From Metaphire vulgaris (lineage: Eukaryota; Annelida; Clitellata; Crassiclitellata; Megascolecidae), in the NCBI GenBank assembly GCA_018105865.1, contig CM030835.1, positions 625,001 to 689,000 of the forward strand: a stretch of DNA of 64,000 nt. The letters are read 5' to 3'. Position numbers and translations under genes: made by a program. Positions 1-9,672 of this stretch are shown piece after piece. Numbering within the stretch: the first letter of the stretch is position 1; each line of letters begins with the position of its first letter. The notes below the pieces were generated by a model, which searched no databases, was not told where the DNA came from, and was given only the letters and a program-made list of their open reading frames with translations.

Positions 1-74
1 AGACTGCCGTTATACTATTTTCTCTTGTGACTTATTAATTTTAAGTGGATATGTTTGTTTCTCTTTTAATTTAG

Positions 75-1768
75 GGTGATCCGATTGAAATCATTTCAGG
101 ATTATATTTAGGAAATTCTTACCATGCATCTCAAGAGGACAGACTCGTACGTCTTGGAATCTTTGCACTGCTGAATGTGGCAGAACTCAGTAATGCTGGC
201 AGTCCGCTACCTCGTGCGTCATCCGACAGTTTTTGTCACATGAACTTGCCAATTGCTGACAGTGCAACGTCAGACATAAGCTGCAACTTTCCACAAGCAA
301 TAGAATTCATAGGTTGGCAAGATATTTTGTCTTTCTTGATGATGATAAGACTTTATTGATTAAGCTTATATATGATGTGTAATTTTCCCAAAACAAACTT
401 TATATTGGTTTTTGGTGTCTTGTTGGCATAGTGGTGTAAAGTATTTGTCAATTTATTGACCGAGGGTTGAGAGCTAGGCAGTGAAGATATGAGTATCTCA
501 GGCATCCACATGTCCACCAACTCAGAATGGGCATTGATACAGCTGAGCTCAGAGTACTTGAGCCGGTGCTCTGTGCATCATAACAAAGTGCAACATAATT
601 TGAAAAATTGAAATTAGACTGTTGTCATAATTAATTAACAGCAAATCTTTTGTCTCCTCCTTTGTTTCAAATGAATAAATAGCAATTGTAATGAGTCTGG
701 AGTTTGAATTCTTCATCACTTGGCGTTGCTCTTTGTGTTTCTGACAGATTCCACTTCTCGATCTTGTGTTTTCCGTTTTGAGCTGCAACTTTGCTTTTTC
801 ACTGAATTTGTTTCTCCTTGTGCCATCATTCTCCATCTTTATTGCAAAGTTGCTTCCTTCCATTTGGCCTTTTATTGTTCTTCTTAGAAAAGAATGAAGT
901 TGTTTCCATTTGATAAGATTTTGCTTTTATTCAGTGAATTTGAGGACTTGTTCATTCAGGATGTGTTTTATCAAGCTGATCTATTCTCCCTCTGTCTTTG
1001 AAATCACTAGGTCATATATCTCAATTGCCTCTTTTATCTGCCAACCTCAAATACCACATCTCACATCCACAGATTCATTAACTTAACTTGCAGACCTGAT
1101 TATCTGATTATTTCAGTGGTTGCTTTAGCATTGTCTCAGTATATTTAATTAAGCGGATTTCAAAATGTTTTTCTTTTGTAGAAAATGTTCGTTCGTCCGG
1201 TGGCAAGGTTCTCGTTCACTGTCTTGCTGGCATCAGTCGTTCTCCAACGATCTGTATCGCATATCTCATGTATAGTCACAATCTATCACTTGATCAGGCC
1301 TATGACTTGGTCAAGCAGCGGCGAAGGCTTATTTCTCCCAACCTTAACTTCATGCGACAGCTGTTCGAGTACGAACAGATTCTTATTCCTCGACGGCAAC
1401 AGGCTGTTGTCAATGTGGAATGTGCAAAATGTGAGTCTCTGCCGCCGCCGCTGTTACCGTCGGTGAAATTTTCTGCGTCAGCGGATGGCAGCACCAGCTT
1501 TCAGCCACTTGTGCCTTCCATCACCAAATTAGGTCACGTCGAGGACAGAAATGCCTGCATCAGTGGTTTTGTGCCAAATGCGTTGTCTAGGAAACGTCCT
1601 TGTCCCGATTCTCTCAGCTTCTCCATTCCGTGTTCTGGTAAGCCACTGAAGTCCGTGCCGTACACCCCTTGCACGAAACGGGCGATATTTACATTTGATT
1701 TTCCATCGGTGTCTGCCATGGCTTCATCTCCTACTGTGTCACACAGTCCTTTATGTTCACCAACCTAA
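75..1768 (+). CDS. Dual-specificity MAP kinase phosphatase (DUSP1/2/4/5-like), last two exons; 5' part outside window
   Basis: Two exons are visible: 75-312 (acceptor tttag before 75, phase-1 donor after 312) and 1182-1768 (acceptor ttttgtag, stop TAA 1766-1768). Joined they encode 274 residues of a cysteine-based dual-specificity phosphatase, which removes phosphate from the Thr and Tyr of activated MAP kinases. Exon one holds the start of the catalytic domain (IEIISGLYLGNSYHAS) and the probable general-acid Asp in NLPIADS. Exon two holds the P-loop HCLAGISRSPT, with Cys at codon 1220-1222, followed by AYLM and VKQRR-LISPN-NFM. These blocks resemble inducible nuclear MKPs, with SRSPT closest to DUSP5. 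The tail after about codon 1390 is Ser/Pro-rich and ends SPLCSPT. The N-terminal rhodanese-like docking domain expected in this family must lie upstream. Family assignment is firm; the exact paralogue is not. Confidence 0.93.
313..1181 (+). other. Intron of the DUSP-like gene
   Basis: The intron starts GTTGGC and ends ttcttttgtag. It joins exon phases cleanly (G|AA gives Glu). I see no coding block or recognisable repeat in it. Confidence 0.85.
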
Positions 1769-2467
1769 CAGAGTAGTTGCCCATTGGGCATCAGACGTGT
1801 TTTAAAATAGTTTATTTTGTTGCAAATATACTGACATTTCCAAATACATCGTTTTCTTTTAGTGTTTCTACAACATGTTAGTACAATTTCCAAGTCTCTG
1901 TTTGTGACAAGGCTTAAATGAAAGTAATGATTTGGAATGCTTTTGTCTCTTGCTTTTCCTTGTTATTATCTGACTTGAGAAACATTTGTTTTTATAATAT
2001 GTGTGATAGGAAAGGTAGAGTCATTGTTCTTGCTACTCTATGTCTTAATTTATTCTCTGCATGAGTAATGTGTGTATGCAGTTTTGATGTCAACTTCAAG
2101 CATGAGATTTACGTCATTTAGAGGAGATGGCTACTTGGTTTTTGAAATAACTACAATATAAACAAATAAATGCCTAGATCTTCAGTAGCAATTTGAGTGA
2201 TTATTAGTTGGTAGACAAAAAGTGTATTTAAAGTAACTCAAGATACTGGATATCAGGAATTTTAGCTTATGTAATTGTAACTGCTTGCAGCAATTAGTCA
2301 AATATAAGTTCACTGTAATTTATTCAGGTATTTTCTTACTTACTAATTGAAACGTGCTGTAGTATTTGTGTGACTGTCCAGCATTATTTATTTAATTGTA
2401 TGATTCAGTGTTTTTGTATAGCTGGTTAGATATTAACCCTCACACTGATAAAGCTTTTACATAATGT
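1769..2467 (+). promoter_or_regulatory. 3' UTR of the DUSP-like gene with AU-rich elements
   Basis: AT-rich sequence follows the stop. It contains an AATAAA at 2165-2170 and, further on, the nonamer TTATTTATT at 2384-2392 plus several ATTTA pentamers. AU-rich elements of this kind destabilise immediate-early mRNAs, including DUSP1 in vertebrates. That they act here is inference. If cleavage occurs at the 2165 signal, the nonamer would lie outside the transcript. Confidence 0.45.
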
Positions 2468-2480
2468 CTTCTGCTAAGGG

Positions 2481-2769
2481 TCAATCGGGGTGCACAGTGG
2501 AGCAGTGGTTAGGGCACTGGTCCGCCAATCTTGAGGACCGTGGTTCAACTCCCGACCGCGGCAGAAACTTTTCGGTTGTTTCTGTTCCAAGCGACCCCAG
2601 TCGACTAAGCTGTGAATGAGTACATCAGGTGTTAACTTGGTGGAAGGAAAGGCAGTGAGGGAAAGGCTGGCAACCGCCCTCATTCAGCCGTTGCTATGTA
2701 AAACTGAAGGCGTTAACCCTTTGGTTCTCCGACGGGCCAGTGCAGGCCTATGAAGTATACCTTTTTTAG
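2481..2769 (+). mobile_element. tRNA-derived SINE, full length, with 13-bp target-site duplication
   Basis: A pol III A-box-like TGGAGCAGTGG (2498-2508) and B-box-like GGTTCAACTCC (2542-2552) have tRNA-like spacing and are followed by an unrelated body and a T-rich end. The element is flanked by perfect direct repeats CTTCTGCTAAGGG at 2468-2480 and 2770-2782. This is what LINE-mobilised insertion leaves. The tRNA-like head is degenerate and continues into the SINE body, so it is not a functional tRNA gene. Confidence 0.8.
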
Positions 2770-2782
2770 CTTCTGCTAAGGG

Positions 2783-5072
2783 ATTGTTTACTCACCCCCC
2801 CATCTATCTTGGACTAACCTCTGAAAATTCTTTACAGTGTTGTATTTTTTGGATTTTAGCAATCTAATTTTTAAGAGACACAATGGTAGACCAACATTTT
2901 TAATTGCCTGTGAGAAAGGCGCTTAGAAGTTTTACTCTGTGAATTTATTAAGGAAAGACAGCTGATCAATGGCAGGTTTGCTTTGTAAGCACTTGATATT
3001 TGCTGCCAATGGGGGGGAGGGGGCATTTAATATGGTTTCATTTTATGCTGCTCTAAACCTTTCATATAAGGCTTCAGTCCTCAATTATCACTATATTAGC
3101 TCAATACCTAAGTTTTATCAAATACTGATTGCTCTAATGCAACTGTGGGCTTCTGTTTGAATAAGTGAGATATATTTAGAGTTTCTTGATATTTTTGTTG
3201 TCTTCTAGGATGTGTGTAAAATAGAATATATTCAGGGTTGAACTATTTTATGCAGTTATTACCTCACAGCAAGTGCATCACGCAGTTAAAAACTTTGATA
3301 GCTGACTTTTTATGTTTGAATAATGCTTCATAATTGTACTTTTATTTAAACTGTGTTACTTTGAATAGTTAATTGCTGCATCGATTTGTTGTTTGCTGTA
3401 ACTTAGCATAGATAAGATCTATACGCGTTGTTTTCTTTCTTACTGTTTTAATATGTCAGTTAATTTTGATGTAAAGAGCTACTTATTCGACAGTGATTTT
3501 GACCATGACTGGATCAATGTCAGCACACCTGGGATGATGCCAATATTTGTTGCTCTTTGTCGTTATGGTTTATGTGCAGTTTTATTTTTGAAAATTAGTA
3601 GTAAATAAGTGTCATCGTGTCCACGCATTAATTTCCATTTCATTTTAATTGTAGTTTGTTTGGCTTTTATACCAATTTTGACATATCAACTCATTCATGA
3701 TCTGATGTATTGACTCCATAATTTTCTGGTATAATTTCTTTCATTTTGCGTATTTTAAGGACTTCTTTTTAATATTGAGCATGTTTGAAATTCTATGTGA
3801 AAAACATGGTTGCTATTAAAACAGCTGTTGATGTGGCCACTTTCTTCCATTGTTCCAACACCTTGCAATCCCCTCTTGCATTGACTTTTTTCACCTGTTT
3901 TTCTGTGTATCGTCATCTAATCTAGACAGTATGGTATGGTATGGTACTGGACAACTTCTATAGCGCCGTAGCATGGCGGTCTGCTCTGTTTTCTTTTGCT
4001 GAAGGGCTGCCGTTGGCTACACCATGCAGCTGATGGAATCTGTCTGGCGATCATTTTCATGCTGTGCCTGAGTGTAATTTGGATGTGGCTGGTTTGCTGT
4101 GATAGAGGAAAAGGAACTAGCTTTTTGTTTTAAATTAGTTATTCATGAATAATATGGAAAAATTTTGATTAAAATGTAATGTGATTTACTGAACCGTTCA
4201 TGTGATTATATTTTATCAGCAGCGTGTGATTGCTAATAACGGCTTATGAATATACTCATTGTGAAATAGTCGCTTGACGTTGAATGCTTTTGAACGTGTC
4301 TCACTGATGTCAGAGTTATGTGGGTTTTTTTCAGTTCTGCTTGGTTCGTGTTTGTCAGACAGATCAGATATGTTACAATACAAGTCTTATCGATAGAATT
4401 TGATGGTTGGCTGTTGTCTGTGCTGATTAATTACCAATTGGTAGCTTTTTGTACAACTCAGGTTTTAGTCATTGCAGCAGAAAATTTGATATATGATTTT
4501 TTTTGCCACACAGTGTCTTGTTTCAAGTCTCTGCTATGAACGGAGGCACAGCATTTTATTTTCAAGAAAGATCACAACTTTAGTTATAAACATTTTAAAA
4601 GAGAAGACAAAATGCTGATTAGGATGAAGTTTTTATTTGGTACGATACAGTGCAATACCAGTTACTGTGTATAGTGTAGCCACATCTCTTGATGTACCAA
4701 AAACTTGTTGGTAAGGTGTTGGTAACAGGTAATTGTACGTACTGTGCAACACCATTAATACATACCTTGATTATCTATACTGATGTAATCTATTCCATAA
4801 TATTAATTTTTGGAGAAATAGTGTGAGTTTCTCAACAAAATGGTGATATTTTATGTTGATATTAGGTTCCTATTATTGTACAATATATTGTTGCATATTC
4901 TAGAACATTGTTTGTCAGATGTCATCTTGTTTGTTTCCGATTGAGTGTGTGTGTAGGTCGTATGAAATGTGAAATGCATATTATCTCTGAATGATTATAT
5001 TTGAAATATTGGTTATTCACACTCAACTATGCAGAACCAATCATTTTTGTGAGCTTTATCTGAACATTACCG

Positions 5073-5129
<57 letters not shown>

Positions 5130-6183
5130 GTGAAATAAATTGTCACAGCTATAGAGAAATTATGAATTCATGATTTTTCACAAATTCACATATTTATCTT
5201 GCTGGTGAATTCCTTAGGGGGACAGCTCTTATTTAGTAGAGATTTTTGGCTGCAAGGGATGACAATTGTGCATCTTGGGTATGTGCCTGTCCACCGACGT
5301 GGAGTGGACATGGTCTGCCTGGCGCTTATGATTAGTGCATTTATCAAAGTGCTATAAAAATTATTCTTTTGCATTTTTTGTGCCAAAATAATTTCAAGAC
5401 AAGATTGTGGAGAGGGAACCACAGAAAGATAGATCACAAGTCAAATTCAACTTTGCCACTGCAGGTGATTAATTGAAAATTTCGCGGTGATAAACGACAA
5501 TTTTCTGTGCTTTGTGCAGTGATAAATTTTCTGGACAACCTTTTTTTCGCTTGCTTTTATGCGAATGGTACAAATTTTCTTGAGTTTAGTATAGTGATAA
5601 ATTTTCCATATAAAGGCCCTGCCAAGTTGTATAGCATGCAGAGGCTTACATGCAAGCATCGATATCGACATAGAAATCCATTTCGGAGGCTTATAGGTCG
5701 AAAATGGTTGATTATCATTTTTAAAACAGTGACAGCAGTTACATTGTATTCATAGGTCAATATATTTTATGCAGGCCTATGTTTGAAAAGGTATGACCTC
5801 ACATGCTGGCCTATAAACATGGTAAAACTCTGTGTAAAGATGACTAGCCTCTATGATAAATATTTGAAATTGCGATCACGAAAAGAATTCTGCTTATGGC
5901 ATTTGCGTCAACCATCGTCAGTTCAACAGACAAGACCGTCGACGTCTAAATAGACTTTTCACTTCAGCGCCGATGCGACAAAGGACCAATGCGTCCAAAA
6001 CTAGCGAGGGGACGAATAAACGTATATAGGCCTAAAGCCCTAAACTCATCCAACAACAACAACCGGTCGACCTGTACAAAAACGGAGACCATTCTAAACA
6101 CTAGCTAAAGGTTATTTTTCATGTAGGCCTATTACAGTTTGCTGAAAAAATACCTTCGATCGTTTAGAGTAGACGTAGGTCCT
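2783..6183. other. Intergenic AT-rich stretch with no gene recognised
   Basis: No conserved protein block or splice-bounded exon is seen on either strand. It holds an (ATT)n microsatellite at 5074-5129 and a short GTATG repeat near 3930-3950. The open frames present are short and either AT-driven or microsatellite-encoded. Confidence 0.6.
5074..5129. repeat. (ATT)n microsatellite
   Basis: About 18 uninterrupted copies of ATT. Confidence 0.95.
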
Positions 6184-6273
6184 CAGTGGTAGCCAAGGGG
6201 GTTTGGGGTTAAATCCCCCTTGGCTGCATATAGGCGGATTTAGAGCTTAATATTTGGGTAGGCTACGCCACTG
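6184..6273. mobile_element. Possible short hAT-like MITE remnant
   Basis: It begins CAGTGGTAGCC and ends GGCTACGCCACTG, inverted termini of the CAGTGGCGTAGCC type, 90 bp overall. An internal perfect 11-bp palindrome (AGCCAAGGGGG / CCCCCTTGGCT) lies near 6191-6228. The flanking 8-mers do not match, so either the target duplication has decayed or the match is fortuitous. Confidence 0.4.
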
Positions 6274-6379
6274 TAGCCATACTCGATCGTCGACATGAAT
6301 ACCACCCTCCCCCTCCCTCGGTGTATCAAAACTATATGTCCGATCTTTTGGGCACACTGACAGTCGCTGCCGACTATAG

Positions 6380-6381
<2 letters not shown>

Positions 6382-6423
<42 letters not shown>
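6382..6423. repeat. (GA)n microsatellite
   Basis: About 20 GA dinucleotides, leading into a short GAGGAG run. Confidence 0.95.
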
Positions 6424-6426
<3 letters not shown>

Positions 6427-7206
6427 GGAGGAGGAGGACGGAGACCTTTTGAAGAAAAGTATGCGGCTTGGCGCTGACGTGCCTCCGTACATCGGTTCGC
6501 GGGCATTATTGACAAACTCTGTGACGCTTCGGCGCCCTTCTTATATTATGAGTCGACGACATCAGTCATTTATTTCGTTCTTTTTCACTCTACGACCCGT
6601 CTCCTATTATGATGGCTATCATATGACCTACGATCCTGTGTATGATTAATAAGACATACACACAGTTAAGTTGTCCTGCTTGAAAAAGCTAGCAGCAGTT
6701 GACCATACACTGAAGAAGTGACAGACATTTGCAGGAAACTGCGTGTGCATTGGCTGTGTAGGCTACGAGGAGTTTTAACATCCGAATGAGAGATGTGAAT
6801 CGTAGAACGGAGATAATAATTATGATAAGAAAGTCGACTCAGGTGCGTCAGATGACCGAATCCGGAGGATTTAGTGACTAATCGCAAGTTCTAAATCTTG
6901 AGATTTTTCAATGACTTAGATTTTTCGTCTGCTAATTCTGAGACTCTCATCGTCTGCGAGGAGCAGTCCGTTAAATATGACCGTTTTATCCGAAGGCAAC
7001 TCCAGCAAATGGTTTGTAGAGTGTAGGCCTATATAGGCGTAGACCTATATACCAAATTTGTCTTCGGTAGGAGCTAAGAAGGCAAACTACGGTATCGAAC
7101 TGTCGACTATTTAAGAAATTAAGCGCAAATCCAGACAGCAATATACATAATTTACACAGAAGTCGCAGCTAGACAGTCTGGTTTACCACAAGAAAAGCCT
7201 GACAGC
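6424..7206. other. 5' flank of the unrecognised gene at 7207
   Basis: No coding feature is seen. The frame of the 7207 gene is closed by TAA at 7120-7122 and open from there, so ATG 7207 is the first in-frame start. A TATA-like stretch (ctatatagg) near 7028-7036 could belong to a promoter, but this is weak. Confidence 0.4.
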
Positions 7207-7997
7207 ATGTTGTCCGTTGACGCAAACGAAAGAGAGATGCGATCGTCGGAGACTTTGGCCGCTCCCAAAATTAGGAAAAGCCATTCACGGGCAATGTCAA
7301 AGCTGGAAAAGGCTGGGAAAAACGACTCCGTCAAATCGACCTATTCACTGTCCGTGTTTAAAGATCCGAACGCCTCAAAAGACATGGGAAGGCAGGAGGA
7401 GGTGTGGTATACGATGTACGAACCGGAAAGATCAGGATCGATGCGATCGTCGGAGACTTTGGCCGCTCCCACAATTAGGAAAAGCCATTCACGGGCAATG
7501 TCAAAGGTGGAAAAGGCTGGGAAAAACGACTCCGTGAAATCTGCCTATTCACTGTCCGTGTTTAAAGATCCGAACGCCTCAAAAGACATGGGAAGGCAGG
7601 AGGAGGTGTGGTATACGATGTACGAACCGGAAAGATCAGGAGGCGACGTAGATAAAAACCGGTTGCCCTCTGATAGGGCAACGGAAAGCCTAAACAGTAA
7701 AACCTCCTCAAGAAATGGCCGCGACTCTGTCGCCTCTGTGAACTCACAGCGAACCAGCGACAACGAGAGATTCTTTCGCGAAAACGCAGTCTCTGTCGGC
7801 GCCGGAAGAGATGCTGCTGCTGCCGCCGCTCCGGGTAGGAACTCGGAGGAGGACGATTCGGGGGAATTTCGTCGGAGTTCCATGGCCACGCACGAAGAGA
7901 ATGCCGAGGTGACTAGCGACGAAAACGCACGGGCGGAAACGACACGCCAGCACAGAGAACTGCTCGCACAGGAACCGAGGCAAGGACGACGCCAACA

Positions 7998-8037
<40 letters not shown>

Positions 8038-9672
8038 GGTGAGGCATCCGACGGACACAACCATCGTCACCTAGGAGACTACGCTCCTCAGGGCCGTCTA
8101 GAGGACGACCATTATAACGCCAACTCAGACACCTGGACAGAAGGAGGAGCCGAAGGTGACCAGCTGAACGAACATCGGACAGGACAGTCAGATGCAGACA
8201 ACTACGGTCGGTCGCATCCAGATTACGAAGAAAACGAAGAGCAACGACACGACCCAGAGACAGGGGCGTTCCAAGGTCAAGAGCATCACGACAGCGAAGA
8301 TTCGGCGAACGAAGGAGGCGCAGCCGCTGTTTCCTATTATCAGAGTAACATCCAGGAAAGACATTCGACCGGATACGTTCGTCGGAGAACCGGGTCGAGT
8401 CAAGCGGCATCCGCTGACGACATTAACAGCCGCATATGGACAAAACAGATCGGCAGAAACCACCGAGACAGGATCGACGACGCTGAGGAGGAGGAGGAGG
8501 AGGAGGACGCGTATTTGACCTTGACAGAAGGCAGTGACGAAGACCAGACTGCGCGTTCCACCCACACCAGAGAGATCGCCAGGGGTCGGCGCAGGATCGG
8601 TCGTGCCACCCCGGCAGACGCGGGTGGTACGCCTGGCGGCGACGCAAAGCAGCCCACTCGATACGATGAATCATCGTCACTCATCAGCCGCTCGACGAAC
8701 GTCGTCAACCCTGCAACACGAAATCATTCGTCGTCTTCGGCGGCGGCGGCGGCGGCGGTGAGGACGCGAAATCCGATCGCAAAGCGAGAAAGAATTCAAA
8801 GGAAAACGACGGCGACCGAAGGCGACGCTCAAGACTCGAATTATTCCGACAGATCCACCGCTGCTGCTGCTGCTGCTGCTGCTGCAACACCGGCGACGAC
8901 GACGACGAAGCATCCGGCGACTTCCATTCCGGTGTCGGGTGATGACGACGACGACGACGACGACGACGAAGTGGGGCATTTGGATTCTCTCAGTGACAGA
9001 CCGACGCCAGCAGACAGGCTAAAGACTTCGCACAGCGGCGCTGACAGTGTTCAAAGACTGGCGCAGATGTATTCCTCGGAGGAGGAGGAGGAAGAATGCG
9101 ACGACGAGAATATTGAACGCGGACGACAGGGAACTAATCGAGGACAGCCAGAAGCGATTAGATTCCGTCGGCAGACGACGACGACGACGACTTCCGACGA
9201 AGAGAACGAAAGATACGAGATAATTAATAGCCATCGAGATATTTCGTCGAATAGACGGCCATCGTACAGTACAAGTAGCAGTAGAAACACCAGCGACGCT
9301 CAGGACTACGAAATGTATGATCCGAACGCACAGCGCAACCAGAAGACAGGTCCTCACTACGACAACGATGCGTCGCGAGGCGACCATCAGCCGCGTCCAG
9401 CGCAGAGGACCACGAAAGCAGTTCACGATTCTCTGTCTTCGATGGATTATTATTCTTCGTCTAACGAAGCGTATTATCATCCTAAAACCAGCCATAATCA
9501 GAGGAATACAAAAACCAGACCAAAGACCAAAGGCGCGGACGGTCGTTTCGTATCCGCTGATAATCAACTCTCCTACGAGAACTCTGAAGATCGATCGGCG
9601 GGAAACACTGTTTATGCCCCTCAGGGAGAGGACTCCTCTACACCCCGGAATCAGCCGCCGGTCCTCCGATGA
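7207..9672 (+). CDS. Unrecognised intronless low-complexity protein, upstream frame (821 aa)
   Basis: I do not recognise this protein. It is an uninterrupted 821-codon frame from ATG 7207, with an upstream in-frame stop at 7120, and is clearly more GC-rich than its flanks. Residues 11-78 are a 68-residue module that repeats at 79-145, nearly identical and ending in VWYTMYEPERSG. The remainder is hydrophilic and rich in Ser, Arg, Asp, Glu and Thr, with runs of Gly, Ala, Glu, Asp and Thr from trinucleotide tracts, so it is predicted to be intrinsically disordered. No signal peptide, membrane span or enzymatic motif is seen. It stops at TGA 9670-9672, overlapping the ATG of the next frame by ATGA. 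The two frames probably make one gene, by frameshift, reinitiation or a sequence error. Coding status is supported by length and by the continued compositional signature. Confidence 0.7.
7237..7641 (+). repeat. In-frame 204-bp tandem duplication inside the coding region
   Basis: Copy one is 7237-7440 and copy two starts at 7441, both beginning ATGCGATCGTCGG. They differ at only a handful of bases and diverge after AGATCAGGA near 7641. The period is a multiple of three, so the frame is kept. The high identity implies a recent duplication or gene conversion. Confidence 0.95.
9588..9672 (+). promoter_or_regulatory. Candidate -1 ribosomal frameshift window with GGGAAAC heptamer
   Basis: The heptamer G GGA AAC at 9600-9606 is in the zero frame of the upstream coding region and matches the canonical X XXY YYZ slippery form. 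The -1 frame is closed by TGA at 9585-9587 and then open through to 11495, so only 9588-9672 could host a -1 shift, and the heptamer lies there. Downstream at 9627-9639 is a 5-bp hairpin (AGAGG act CCTCT), with further GC-rich pairing possible. The stop-start overlap ATGA (9669-9672) offers termination-reinitiation as an alternative. Function is unproven. Confidence 0.4.

Noticed and set aside
2498..2552. Possible tRNA gene
   Set aside because: A and B boxes are present, but the stems do not close into a cloverleaf and the unit continues into a SINE body with flanking target duplications.
4991..5173. Open frame with a poly-isoleucine run
   Set aside because: Translation of the (ATT)n microsatellite.
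7545..8410. Minus-strand open frames of 165-171 codons opposite the large gene
   Set aside because: They mirror the trinucleotide tracts and biased codons of the plus strand and have no independent features.
8400..9567. Further long minus-strand frames (up to 182 codons) opposite the large gene
   Set aside because: Same cause: absence of stops in the complement of GAC/GAG/CGA-rich DNA. The homopolymers (poly-Val, poly-Arg, poly-Ser) are read from repeats.
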